Source of the DNA: Gracilaria gracilis
Taxonomy: Eukaryota > Rhodophyta > Florideophyceae > Gracilariales > Gracilariaceae
DNA length: 64,000 nt
Assembly: GCA_030374805.1 (NCBI GenBank)
Contig: JARGSG010000224.1
Location: forward strand, 744,001 to 808,000
Direction: 5' to 3'
The position numbers and the translations under genes are program-made. Numbering within the stretch: the first letter of the stretch is position 1; every line of letters begins with the position of its first letter. Of the stretch, positions 22,108 through 34,399 are shown in pieces. The notes beneath the pieces are model-generated. The model did not search any database. It was not told the DNA's origin and worked only from the letters and a program-made list of their open reading frames with translations.

Positions 22108-22190
22108 ACCGTGTTGTTGCCAGAATTTGGGATACTGGTCGAGGTAAGTGATACTCCGACTAGAATCCCAAATTATGGCAACAACACGGT
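22108..22190. repeat. 26-bp-arm hairpin abutting the giant transposon
   Basis: The arms 22108-22133 and 22165-22190 are inverted copies with one mismatch (ACCGTGTTGTTGCCAG against its complement), with a 31-nt loop. The right arm overlaps the first 4 bp of the transposon's left terminal repeat. It could be a MITE remnant or part of the element end. Confidence 0.8.
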
Positions 22191-22209
22191 GTTATCGGAA
22201 TGCTAGTTT
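22187..22209 (+). repeat. Left terminal inverted repeat of the giant transposon
   Basis: 23 bp beginning CGGTGTTATCGG; 22 of 23 positions match the reverse complement of 41034-41056. Confidence 0.85.
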
Positions 22210-22729
22210 GGCGGTCAAAAATGACCGAATTAAAACGAACGAAAAACCGGTGAGTTTATCCATATTTGAAAGTGCTAATTTCCGAAAGTATTTCCACCTT
22301 TCCACTTGTGCTAGTTTTTTTCGAAACAATTATTCCAAATTGTTTCCATCTTTGCTAGTTTGGATGGAAAGGAAACTAGCATACTTCTTTCGTTTATGGT
22401 AGTTTCGCAGCACAATGTAAGTGTGTTAGTGTCCCCTACGTTCATTTTTACGGCTGCAAATAGCGAGATAGACACTTAGATAGAAACTTAAATAGCTGTT
22501 TATCGAATAGGAATAGAAGTATACAAATAGATCGAATACCTTTTCAGTTTGTGGAAATCGGTTCACTAGTCAACACCTTTCACATCAGGCATTCGTTTAC
22601 TAAATATATAAAACGCCTTCGAATCACGTGCAATCATCCCCATCACTCTGTCCCACCGTCCGTGCGCCATATTACGCTCCCCGCTACGTACCCCCAATTC
22701 TCTCCAACATCCCCCCAACCTTACCCGCC

Positions 22730-25700
22730 ATGCCCAACTGCTGCTTTGAAGGCTGCTTTTTCTTCGCCCGCACCATCCCCGCCATCCAAAGGCACCAGAG
22801 GAGATGCCCTAGTCGCCTCAACCCAAACAAGCGTTTCCTGTCCCCAGGTGGAGGCCTTCCCCACTTCCCCCCACGCATCAAGCGTCACAAGTCTACCCCC
22901 CGCCTCCATACACCTCCCCCTCCCAGAAACCGCCCTTTCGACAACGTCCCCATCGCAGACGACGACTCCCACCACCACCAGCAACTCTCCCTCTCCCTCC
23001 ACAACCAGGAAGCCTACCACATTGCCACCACCCCCGTCTGCTCCATCTTCCCCTCCCCTATTCACCCTCCTCCCCCTTCCTTCCCCCTCCTCAACAACCC
23101 CCACCTCGAACGCATGGTCCTCTACATCTCTTCCATCGCCTCCTCCCTCGGCCTCCGAAAAGCTGACGAACTCATCTCCCTCCTCCACGACCCCGCCTTC
23201 TCCAAATTTGCCTTCCACAATGCCGTCTCCTCCACCTCCCAGTGTCTCGAACTTCATACAGACCTCTTCCAACACCGAGTCAGCAACATCGGCTTCGCTC
23301 CCATCACCCTCGCCGACCCACAGCAGCTCTTCTCCACCACCATCTTCCGAAAGGACCCCAACCAGGTCCTCAAACAACAACTCGCCCTCGCACACTTCCA
23401 CAACACCTTCTTCCACCCCGTCTCCCACACAACACCTTCCGGCTCTCCCGCTTTCACCCACCCCATGGCCTCCACCCTCTGAAAAGAAGCAGTCCCCGCA
23501 CTCAAAGCCGCAATCATGCACTCCTCCAACGACTCCTGCATCTGGCACACCCCCGATTCCACCGGTATCGACTCCTTCATCGGCTTGGTCCAAATCTATT
23601 CCGACAAGTCCTCCACCTACCTCAAATCCTCTTCCATCAACTCCTATCCCCTTCACATCACCCTTCTCAACTTCTCCGATGCCTTCCGTCGCAAGTGCAT
23701 CACCGAACACCTCACCCTTCTCCGATACTTGCCAACCTCCTTCCTCCCAACCAGCCCCTCCCAAGACCAAGACTCCATCTCTCAAACCTCCTCTCACATC
23801 CCCCGCCACACCAAAATGGAACTCATTCAGCTCGCAATCTCCAACCTCCTCGGCCCCCTCCTCTCCTCCGGTCTCAACGGCTTCCCCTTCCGTGACGCCC
23901 ATAGCGTTCTCCGCCACTGTCACCCGATCATGGCCAGCTACTACGCCGACATCCGCGAAGCAAAAGACATCCTCGCCATCTCCCACGAAACCCGCCCCTA
24001 ACACCCTTCTCATAGATGCACCGTCTCCCGCACAGACCTCCCCCTACACATTCAATCCCCTTCCCCCCGAACTCAGCACCAGACCCTAGCCGCACGCAAA
24101 TCACACTCCACTCTCCTCCAACAATCACAAAACTCTCTCCTTGCTCGTAAGCCCAGAATCTCCCGCAACACAAAAGAAAAAGCCCTTGAAGCCCTCCACT
24201 CCCTCTTCCTCCCAAAGTACTCCTCCCTCTTCGAATCATAACTTCTTCTCAACATCACCGCACTCCTCCCCTCTTTATAACATCTACACCTTCGAACCAC
24301 TCCACAACTTCAACCTCGGCGTCTCCAAGCTCATCAAGCTCGCCGCCATCGAGAGACTCCGCTCAGAAGCACTCTTCACCACCCCCCGTTCCTCCAAGTC
24401 CCGTCTCCTCTTTAACTCCGTCCGTACTTCCATCCTCAAACCTTCAAACTCCATCCTCTCCGCCGACGAAAAGCACTCCCCCGCAAATGGACCCCACATC
24501 GACTTCTCCACTTCCGACAACGGTCAAACTCTCAACGGTTTCTTCATTACCGACGGCTTCCGTGGTATGCTCGAAGCAAAAGACTACCGCGCACTCGACA
24601 TGGTCTTCCCCTTCATCGGCGCCTTCTTCGACCGATGCTGTGACGAAGTCGATTCAGCTCCCATCACTTCCGTCTTCTCCAAGTACTCAGACCTCCTCCT
24701 CGCCTCCATGCGATACAACACCTTCACCGAATGGACCGACGCCCGCCTCACAGACCTCCACAACCAAATCCGCTCCTTCAAGCGCACAGCCGTACTCGTT
24801 CTCGGCCCCCACCACACTTCCAGCTTCGGAACTATCAAGTTCCACCTTTTCGACCACATTTTTGAGAACATTCGCCACTTCAGAGGCTTCCAATCCAATT
24901 ATGCCGGCATATTCGAGCACGCCCACACCCTCTTCAAGTCCCAGTACTCCAAAACCTCAAAGCGCAGGTTCACCGCACATCAAGAAACCATTCGTGCCAT
25001 CCACCGCTCCAACGCCATCAAGGACTGGAATCTAGTCTTCACAAACCCTTCCATAACCTCCTCCTCCCCTGGCCTCGCTTCCACCCTCCAATCTTGAGAA
25101 ACCGGTTTCGTCCGTGATGGCAAACACATTTCCTTCGCTGATCTAATCACTGCCCACAAATTCATACGCTCCAATCCTCATCTCCCTCACAAATCTTTTC
25201 AAGACCACTTCCCCCCCGATACCCTATCCATTCTTGCACAATTCGGAAGAGACGCCCTCCCATCCTTCATCACCCTCTCTCTCGAAGTCCTACAACTCAC
25301 TGACAACTCCCCCGCCCTCCGTCAGGCTCGACTCACCATAGTCAACTCCGCTTACGTCGTCGGCGGCTACATCCCAACACTCGACAACTACATTGAAAAG
25401 CGGAACGAGCTCGCGCCCCAGAATCCTCCAGTTTCTCTCATCCAACGAATTTTTGCCACCCCCTCCTTCGGTCCATCCAAGTCCCCACAGTTCTCTCACA
25501 TTCTCGTCGCCGACTTCACCTCCCCCCCTCTACATCCATCATCTGGGTCTGCAAACTTATCTCCCTTCTTCTTTTCGCCCTTCCTTCTTCACCTTCTTCT
25601 CTCAAGGAGCTCGCCTTCGTCCAGTTCATGGAACTCGTCGCACACAGCGATGACGTCGATCTCACCCTCAACTGCGTTTGCCTCCGATGGGCAACAGACG

Positions 25701-25939
25701 ACGAACATAACCACACCATCCACCCAGTTCCCAACTCTACCCACTCCACTTCCGATAACGTTTCCCCTTGGTATGGACTCATCCCCTCTTCCTCCATCCT
25801 TGGCTCCGTTCATGTTCTCCGCCGTAACTAGCCCGCTCCTCCCTTCACTTCTCGTCTACACTGGCGCTTTTACCGATTCTATCTCAATCAGTTCTATCGA
25901 GACCCCTCCGCCAAGCCTTATTTACCATCCAACACGTAG
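22730..25939 (+). pseudogene. Plavaka-like (KDZ/CMC) transposase with N-terminal zinc finger
   Basis: Starts at ATG 22730 (GCCATGCCC). Residues 4-27 form a C2HC-type finger: CCFEGCFFFARTIPAIQRHQ followed by RRC. The core matches fungal Plavaka transposases as I know them: IGLVQIYSDKSSTYLKSSSI with YPLHITLLNFSD and LLRYLP; then FRDAHSVLRHCHPIMASYYA with DIREAKDIL; then YTFEPLHNFNLGVSKL; and a C-terminus FYRFYLNQFYRD. The frame is interrupted by TGA (23480), TAA (23999), TAA (about 24239) with a shift, TGA (25095), a shift in a C7 run near 25525, and TAG (25829). About 1,070 codons. Codon use is extremely C-rich. It would bind the terminal repeats and move the element; as read it is broken unless stops are read through. 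Confidence 0.72.
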
Positions 25940-26243
25940 CTTCTATTCCCTGTTAGCTTCAGCTTCATAAAAATTTAAACCCGCTTTGTTTCAATAGGAA
26001 GGAGTGAAGATACGCATGATATGAGAAAGAAGAAGCATCTCTTCCCCATCTCACACATACCTCCACCCCTTCCCCCCCCCACTGCACCTCACCCTACTCT
26101 TAGTAGCCCGCCTCTTCCCTACCATCAACCCCTGTTCCTTCCCTGCGTTCCGCCCGGTGTGCCACCAACCGTCCGAAACTCGCGTCCTCCGGTCGACAGG
26201 CCGCTATGTAACAATCAAGAACTGCACCTAGTCTCCATGTTAA
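25940..26243. other. Intergenic gap between convergent transposase and basic protein genes
   Basis: About 300 bp, C-rich on the plus strand, between the 3' ends of two converging genes. It should hold both 3' UTRs. No ORF or hairpin stands out. Confidence 0.5.
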
Positions 26244-28864
26244 TTAGGCCATAAAATAGTCCTCCCTCATAGCTAGATATATCTTCTCCCTCGATGGTAC
26301 CCACAGCCAAACTGTCGCAGTTCTCCCAGAGTTTCCCGACACACACCTCGGATCTCCATCCACAAACCCATCGTTCTCAAACTCCCCGGCATGCTCTTCC
26401 TGTAGCGATTGCCAGGCTACCCCCAGTATTCCTTCAACAGCCCCAGGTAGATAATGTCCATACAAAGTAGAGAACAAAAGCTGTTTTGCTCTCCACGTCT
26501 CACAACCTCGTTCATAGTTTTCACCACACAGGCAATCCAGGCGTCAAGTCTCGCAAGGTGCATCACGGTCCCATCCACGTACTGCCGCTCACCGTCACTT
26601 TGACTCTCCACTGCGTACGCCATATACTCCTCCAACACTGCCACCGCCATCCCATTCTTGAAGTACATATCTTCATCATCAACCTCCCATGGTGGCCCAA
26701 CCGCACGAGACCCGAAATACGCAAGGTCTTCGAACCGGCTCGTTCTCCACGCACACAACTCATTCCCCCCGCACTCCTCCCTTCCCATCAGCTTTTCGCG
26801 CGCCTCCCCCATCTGCTGCTTTAGGTCTTTCCAAAGCTCAGTCCTCTCAGTAGGTTTCGCACGTTTCGCAATCAAATCATATCCAAGGATGGAGAATAAC
26901 TTGTCACGAGCCGCCCGCTTCCGCACCCCAACCACATCGCTTAATGTCTGCTTCATCCGCTGCCTCAGACACTTGTCCGCACTCACATTATCCACACACT
27001 CCTGTTTCCTTCCCGCTTCTCTTATCGTCTCCCAAGTATCTCCCATTATTTCCGTCTCCACCACATACTTCAACAGCACATCACTACCTTCCTCCGTTGA
27101 TGGCGTATACGCCCTCATCTCATATGCCACTTGATACGGGCACCGAGGTGGCATCTCCTTCTCTCCAACCACAAATATGCTGCCCTGCCTACTTTCTCCC
27201 ACCGTCTCACTCCTGTTCTTCTAGCTCCTACCAACGTTCTCCGTGTCAAAACAGAGTTCTGACGCCTCCAACTTCGCGTAGTGGAGAATCTTATCATATA
27301 CAGCCCTTGCAAATCCGTAAAAACATTCTGGCACCTCTATATCATGCTATCGACGCTCCTTCACTTCTTTCCCACACCTCCTTCGCTTCCTACCCTTCAC
27401 AGCTTCCCTTAAACGTTCAATCCACACATTTTGATGCTTCAGCTCCTCCCTCACCCGTTCCAATTCTTTCTGCGTGAGCTTCAAACTCACCATCATGGTA
27501 TATTGATCCTCCTTCAAATTTCCGAGCTTCCCTTTCAACGAATTCACCCTCTCAACCAGTGCAGACTTTGGCAATACGCGTAAGTTCTCTTCATCTCCTT
27601 TTGCTATTCCTGTAGTTCCCATTTCCCTTGCTTCGTTCCTCTCTCCACGATCCCTAGAATCGTCGACTGCCGCTTCATGCACATCGTCCTCAATCCGAAC
27701 GGCATTATGCCTCACACGTATTCCTTCTCGCGTTCGTACCGCGGTTTCCACCAAGTTCCCTCCAGTTCTATGCCTGTTTCCGACAATGACATCTTCTCCT
27801 TCGAATACCCTCCCATCTACTGGTATATTCTCTCTCACAATTTCAATCACTGATCCACCATTGCTACGTCCTACAACTCTCCAGTGCAAATTGTCTCGCA
27901 GCCATTCCATCCTCTCCACATTGGCGTGGATCCCCATTCCATCGCCCACACGCCCAATTCGCCTCCCACTCTCCTCTGCGTTTCTATGCTCTTTGATATG
28001 CCTCGTACTCCCCACTTCCTCTTCCTCGCGCATCGCAGTATGTCGCGGTCCACCAGTTCTTTCTCTGCCCAACATTCGATTCCTCCTAACATCAACCACA
28101 ACCTCCATGCCTTCGTTCCTCGCCTCCTGAACACCTCCCCCTACTTCTCTTTCGCGACCCCTCCCCTCCCGAGCGCCAACCCCAGCCACCCTCTCTCGCT
28201 TCTTCCCTCGAATACCACGGCTAACTACCCCACTAGTACTTCTTGCTATCGCCCTTCTATCCCCCCCACTGCAACACTCCCTCCACTTCTCTATGACATC
28301 TCCACACTCGCCTTCTTCTACAACTTGCGTGGAGTCATCGCCCCTTCGCCGCCCACCCCTATCCCTACTGCCCCGCGCATCATCCCCCTGCCTTCCTCCC
28401 ATCCCTTCCCTGCTTTCCCCTCCTCTATTTCACATCTCATGTGGAAGCGGTTTAGCTTGTGTTACCAAAGCACTTACCGTTCGCTCTGTTCGCTCCGTTT
28501 GCTCGGTGCGCTCGGTTCGCTCGGTTCGCTCGGTTCGCTCCAAAGGTCGGCCTCGATCACGTCTCCCCGTGTTCTTCCTACCTTTTCCACGTAATCCGCT
28601 TCGAAGAGCGCGCGAACTACGCCAAATACCGCCCTCGCCATTTTCCACATCACCGCTCCGAGGCGCACGCGTAGTACTACCCAAGCCATCCTCGCGACCC
28701 CGATCTACCACCTCTGCACGCGTTCGCCCTTTTGACGCGCGCCCGCTTACATCCTCCGCATTCGCTTTCGCATTCGCACTTCTCGTTTTACGTTCCCCGT
28801 ATGGATTCGGACGACGACGATGCGCCCGGCGGTGCGCTCTAGATGTTGCCTCCGCTCGCCGCAA
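26244..28864 (-). pseudogene. Basic coiled-coil cargo protein of the giant transposon
   Basis: One minus-strand frame from ATG at 28864 stays open past TGA (28430), TAG (27347) and TAG (about 27220) to 26417; a shift near 26440 gives a better tail ending EDYFMA at TAA 26244. The N-terminus is very Arg-rich (RAHRRAHRRRPNPYGERK) with seven tandem E-R-T/E-Q-T tripeptides (plus strand 28476-28540). Then comes a long disordered Arg/Glu region, a coiled coil (LVERVNSLKGKLGNLKEDQ, LKLTQKELERVREELKHQ) and a helical C-terminal domain (ILGYDLIAKRAKPTERTEL, MAVAVLEEYMAYAVE). About 870 codons. I do not recognise the C-terminal domain. The basic repeats suggest nucleic-acid or chromatin binding, which is inference. 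Confidence 0.5.
28476..28540 (-). repeat. 9-bp tandem repeat encoding Glu-Arg-Thr units
   Basis: Seven imperfect 9-bp units (CGCTCGGTT on the plus strand), encoding E-R-T/E-Q-T on the minus strand inside the basic coiled-coil gene. Confidence 0.75.
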
Positions 28865-29236
28865 AACGTTTTCGCCACTCGACGTGATCGCAGGTCCCCC
28901 GTTAAACGCACACCTTCACTCGACGTGTGGTAGAAATATCGCACCGTTTTAGTACTTTTCGGAATCACTTTCCGAAAATTGGAACGGAAATTTCCCTTCC
29001 TGTACGAAACCTCACTGCCGAAAACTGTTACACTTTCAAATGATATCACATGTACTCCGTATCTTCTATTCTATGTACTTGAACGTCAACCCACTCCCCC
29101 GAATTTCATCCCCATTTTGTTCACTTGGGGGAGTTCTCGTCCTCCCCTGTGGAACACGAGAGTTAGACAGAAAGCGTAATAAAATGTACACAATTCGATT
29201 TTACACATACTACGATACACCTTTCGGTTCTATAAG

Positions 29237-32200
29237 TCATAAATCAATTGAGCTCTAGTCGACTACTATAGAATTCGAAGACGTACCCCATATGTACTCT
29301 ATTCCATAATGTGCAAACAACTCTTCTCCCACTTATACAACCCGTAGTGCCCGGACGGCAAGCATTCGGTATTCTCTTAATTGAAGTGGAGTTCGCCCAG
29401 TTCCTGGGGTTCGACTCACCGCCACATTGGCAGTCCGTCGCTGCTTCAAGCCATCCTCCACTGCATCCCTATCTTTATTCCCTTCTATATATTTTTGGTC
29501 ATTAATTGTTCCACCCAACGAAAATGGAGCGGGGACAATCCATACAGGGATTGTAGGTACTTCTCGTCTCCTTTCCGGGAGTTTCCGGAATAACTCGCCT
29601 CACAGGCTAGCCTCCATCGCATAAGTTCAAAAACGTGCGGTGGTGGCTCCCAACAACCCTTCCCCGTACTTCTTGTGTACCTTGTTTCTTTTCGTTAAGT
29701 CATGGTATATTAGAGTTCCGTAAAAAAAAACATATCTCTTCGTTCTTCATGAAACGGCGCGTGGTAAACACTCCCACTCCTGCTTCATGGTGACGAATCG
29801 ACGACTTCCCAATGCGACAACGACACATAGTGGCCTCCAGTGCCAACATCGCGTTCCAATTCAGGAGACCCATCTTCCTTTGCAACGCTTTCGGCCACTC
29901 ATGCAGCGCTTTGCGTCTGCCGATCATGGCCATGCCCTCCTCCCGCCACATCGATGCCAGGAAGTCTGCAATATACATTGGGAACTTCTGATACTGTGGG
30001 AAGCCGGATGGAGCGTTACATGATCGTGAAGAACGAGCGTTTTACTTGGGAAATAAGTCCATCACGCGATTCACAGATTGTCGGACCTCCTGCGTAATTT
30101 GAATGTCCGTCTCATTATCGCGCATGTACATCGCAAACTGAACAATGGCCGCGTGCATAGCATGCGTAAAACAGTCAGGGTCCAGCTCACAACCAATAAA
30201 CTTCCCATGACGTTGTAACTCCATGCATGCCATGGCAGTCGAAAAAGTTCCCGCGAACAAGTCCACCACTGTATCACCTGGCTGCGAAAATCTGCTGATC
30301 AGCTCCTTCAACAACGCGCGAGGTTTTTGTTCCGACCTCACCTTTTGCAACATGTAGCCCCCATCCTCCTTTTTTTTCTATTGAAGATTCTCCCCATTGG
30401 AAATGGGCGGTACCTGGTCAATAACACTGTGGTACCCTGGATACCTCGACTGCACGTAGTTGAAGTTCTCATAGTTCACCATCGCATGCTGCTGTGCATA
30501 AGCAAGGCCACTTCGAACACCATGTATCGCATACTCCATGGCTGGGAACAAGGAGCAGGACCTGCGTCCCGGGTTTCGCATGGGGTTGCCTTGCGACCGT
30601 ATAAAATGAATTGGGACCTGGTCCACAACAAAAGATCGCCTCGGAACTTCTTGCTCGTCCTTTGTTCCAATAAGGGAAAGAACCCTCGTCCACTGGTTCA
30701 TTTGTTCAAATTCACAGAAGATAACAAAATAACCCCCCGGACGTAGCAGCCTTGATATAAGCTTTGCCGCCTTCTTCATATGCTCAGCGCTCAGTATATC
30801 GTACCAACTGTTCTCCCGGTTCTTATCGGCCTTTATGTTGTATGGTGGGTTCATAAGAACCAGTTGAACTTTCCCCAATGGAGAGACTCAATTGTTTAGC
30901 AGAGTCTCGTCCGTTCCCACCATATCCTCGAACCCGCAATTATAAATTCGAAAGTATTTCTCCATCTCCACTTCACAACGTTGGAATCTCATTTTAACGT
31001 CCAACGAGGAAATGGCAGGAGGAGGCTGTATGTCAGCGTCGGACGACTGTTCACCAACATCTTCATTCCCACTCTCACCCACTACATCCATTCCACTTCC
31101 GCCATCTCCATCCCCTCCTTTTTTCCCCTCCGAAGGATTCCACCTTTCCAACTACTCATCGTCATCGTCATGAATTTCGATGGCAGGCTCCGGTTTCGAT
31201 ATCACCGTGAGAGGTATATCAGGGACCCTGAGTGTTTCTTTGATTTTCAAAGGGCTTAATGTCTCCAAGATGGAGGTCACAAGCAAGTTAGAGAAACAAT
31301 CAAATCTCTGAGCAAACGCTCTTGACGGGTCCCTGTGAAACGTCTTTAGAACGGCCCATCGTCCAGGTTCGGATATTGTGTACAACTGCTTGGTCACAAC
31401 AACCTTGTTCAGGTCATAAATGAACTCCCTCGCAGGCGTTCGGAGGGCCACATCAATGTCCTCCGGAAGATTCCATGCCCACGGTTGGACCTCGTCTTCC
31501 CGAAGAGTTTGCGTGTTGCTCGGTAGCAAGCGATGGTCGTTGTCTTTGTGCAGAAACCACTCGGAACGCGTTTCAATGGGTTTAAACTACATTTCGTCGT
31601 ACAAGAGCAGTAGGAAAGGGAGAATTATGACCTCCGGGCTAGGGAATCCCAGAAATTGGGGGAAACAATCCCAGGCCTTTGTTACCAGCTGCACACCAAA
31701 ACCCGCACGCTGAGCTTGGAGATTCTGCGATATTTGCACATTCGCAAAAGAGGTGGAATATTCCTTCTCCTCTTTACGCCTCTTATGGCCCCGAAGGCGC
31801 TTTTCCATAGATAGTTTTTGAATAAGGGAGAGAAAGAAAACTCTCTGGAAATGTGTAGCGATGCTCGTACCGAAAGGGGGAACTATCCGGCCCACACGCC
31901 TGGGAGCCATACTCATGGACTTGAAGAATTCGGTTAACGTCACATTCATCGGTATTCCTTGAAAGTCCACTCTGGTATAAGCATTCCAAAAATCCCTCAC
32001 ACGCCTGTCTCTGTCTCCGTCCACGATGTCAAGCAACTTCGTCGACAGATACAGCTGACGGTACGAACCCTTCCCGCACACAGCTTTGAGCTCATCGTTT
32101 CTGTATGACGGGTGAGGGGGTCCGAGAAGGATAGTGAAGTACTTCTTGGCAACGTCTAGAACAGTGAGATTCTTGATGATATATTGAACCAATTCGCTGT

Positions 32201-32384
32201 GTCCCACTTTCCTAGGTTCGTCTTCCTCTCTCATCGTCGACGCATAGTGATCACAGATGGCGAGACACGCGGTGAGAAGCTCATCCCCAGAACCGAACAT
32301 TTTTCCAACCTTCATGTCGGATGTCGGAGGTGCCGGTGACGGTGACTTATACCTGGATGTGGTTGCGGCAGCCATTTTAAACAA
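29237..32384 (-). pseudogene. DNA methyltransferase (N6A/N4C, beta class) in frame with a SET domain
   Basis: From ATG 32384 one minus-strand frame runs to 29700. Residues 1-265 and the next 125 are unrecognised; an acidic linker (IHDDDDE) follows. The methyltransferase has motif IV VLMNPPYNI (30837-30860), LLRPGGYFVIF, a target-recognition-like segment, then motif I VVDLFAGTFS (about 30236-30269) and GCELDP. Order IV-TRD-I is the beta class that methylates adenine N6 or cytosine N4. About 80 codons further, GVGVFTTRRF (29766-29780) opens a SET domain; a T9 run near 29722 shifts the frame to YGTLIYHDL, and it ends ANVAVS, RALRVV, GEELFAHYG (29306-29353). In-frame stops: TAG 31587, TAG 31152, TGA 30888, TAG 30378, TAA 30042, then TGA, TGA and TAA inside SET. 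One fused protein or two adjacent genes are both possible. Confidence 0.68.
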
Positions 32385-32399
32385 TAACGGAGGGCTGTA

Positions 32400-34399
32400 T
32401 TATGAATAAGAAAGAAGAACCGAAGCGGTCGTGAGAAAACAGATGATTGACGTCGGCAGCGGACGGCGAGAGCGAATGGACGGAAGCTGACGAGAGACGG
32501 CAGAGAACGAGAGATGAGTGCGGATGGTAGACGGGAGTGGACGGCAGACGGCTGCAGAATTAGCGATGTGAAGGAGGAGTTCAGACGCCAAAACGGCACC
32601 AGAACTCTAAAGTAGAGGAGTAGAAGGGAGTTGGGCGATGTTAGGGGGGCTTATGCGGTGATAAACAGTTATAAGAGAAGGTAGAGATGGGAGGGGGTGC
32701 AGTAATTCCTAGATATGGAAGTATAGGCGAAGTTATAACTTACAGCTCTCCGGACAGCGGTCCGTGGTGCAGTGGCGCTCCATCACGGCTCTGATGAAGT
32801 GCCACTCGAGGCGGCCCGCTTTTCATGCGCCGTGGGAGAAAAAGTAAGACAAAATTTAATTTTTCGGAGAGCGATCTGGGGTGGAGTGGCGCTCCATCAC
32901 GGCACTGATGAAGCGCCAATCCACCCCAGACCGCTGTCAAAGCGCCGCGGCTGATGAAGCTGGACGACACTTCCGACCGCTGTCCACGCGAAAAAAAATT
33001 TCCATTTGAACAGCGGCCCCCTCGCGATTGGCGCTTGTTTGTAATATGACGCTGCCTGTACTTAAGCACCTTCGCTCTCCTGCCAACTGCCTCGGTAAGC
33101 ACCACGCTCTGTACTTCCCCATTACGGTTTCCGGGGATTTCTTCTTCTCCTGTCAGAACCAAGCGATCCTCTCGGTTGTGACAGAAGAAGAACATATCGC
33201 CGGAAACTGTATAAGGGAGGTGCTTTTTTCGTCCTTGTTCTGTTGCGCGGACGTAGTGGCACACAAGGTACGATCGACAGTTTTGTTCGTTTTCTGTGAA
33301 TCGAACTAACTGGTGTACTCTTCTATTTTCCATGCTATTGCGTATTCAAGCCGGAGGCGCCGGACACAAAGTATGCCCCTTCTGCATCCTTGCTTTACTG
33401 AGAACATTCGGAAGTGGTTGAGCTGGCCGTGATGGTCGAGTACGATTATATGAGTTGTTCAACTGAGATAATCGTGTTTAGCCATGACTGATATTTCAAT
33501 CACTGAAGAAGAATAGTCCCCAATATAGTCACTAGAAGAATGTCGTGGCCAGTGATGAGTTCTTCTTCTCCGACAACCACATAATGCTCGTGGTTGTCGC
33601 AAAGAGGGTATTCATTATCGGTCACGACCTTGGGCGCTACAGGAAAATCTAATCATATAAAGTTAGAGAAGGTAGTCGGTAGAACTACCTTCTTCGATTT
33701 GATAGGATGTACCCTTACGTCCTCCAGTCATTACAAGAAGATGCAGGTCTTTAAGTATTCATAAAACAATCATAAGTGAAAACCGTCGTCGACAGCGGTC
33801 CGAGGTGTCGTCCAGCTTCATCGGCCACTTTTTTCGGACAGCGGTCCGGGGTGGAGTGGCGCTTCATCAGTGCCGTGATGAAACGCCACTCCATCCCGGA
33901 CCGCTGTCCGAAAAATTAAACTTTTTTTTGCCGTGGACAGCCGTCCGGGGTGTCGTCCAACTTCTTCCGCCACAGCACGTGGACAGCCGTCTGAGGTGTC
34001 GTCCAACTTCATCGGCCACTGCGCATGGACAGCGGTACGGGGTGGTGTGGCGCTGGACAGCTGATGAAGCGCCACTCCACCCCGGACCGCTGTCCACGCA
34101 GAAAACTTAACGGACGCAACTCATTTTTTTTCCTTCAAAACTGGGTGCGTTTATTCTAGAGCTATGCGCACGTAGTAGTTATGACGATCATTTAACTTTC
34201 AAAATAAAGCGATAGTGAATTCTAAAACGTGAAATACGGAACCCCTTGAGTTCAATCCTATATTGAGCGGGCGCAGTGTTCGGTCAGGAAGTGAAGGCAA
34301 CGAAAGTGGTTGAGAAGGGAACGTCCACTATACGTTCTCGTGAGCATTCTCAACGGTCGTAATCCACGTTTCGAATTGTTTGAACCCTTTGTATCCAAC
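32400..34399. promoter_or_regulatory. Divergent intergenic region packed with long hairpins; possible origin
   Basis: Two kilobases between the divergent methyltransferase (-) and ParB-like (+) genes. The best hairpin is 33830-33915: 40-nt arms with two mismatches and a 6-nt loop; outer arm TTTTTTCGGACAGCGGTCCG. Related full or half modules lie at 32751-32822, 32865-32938, 32951-32988, 33791-33830, 33937-33975, 33981-34020 and 34025-34098, sharing GGACAGCGGTCCGGGGTG. A second hairpin family is at 33124-33210 and 33541-33628 (CTTCTTCTCC, CGACAACCAC), and a third at about 33651-33712 (GAAGGTAG/CTACCTTC). The G/C strand bias changes sign at its left edge. Promoters in both directions, a partition or binding site, or a replication origin are candidate roles. 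Confidence 0.6.
33830..33915. repeat. Near-perfect 40-nt-arm hairpin
   Basis: The arms 33830-33869 and 33876-33915 pair with two mismatches and a 6-nt loop (GTGCCG). It is the most complete of about eight related modules. Confidence 0.9.

Noticed and set aside
22551-24089. Long Ser/Pro/Thr-rich ORF on the plus strand and a long Gly/Val/Glu-rich ORF on the minus strand
   Set aside because: Both are alternative frames of the extremely C-rich transposase gene. Only the frame with the zinc finger and Plavaka blocks looks like a protein.
30042-30878. Bacterial contamination, because of the N6A/N4C methylase
   Set aside because: The gene lies inside inverted repeats with eukaryotic transposase and SET sequences and shares their base composition and stop pattern.
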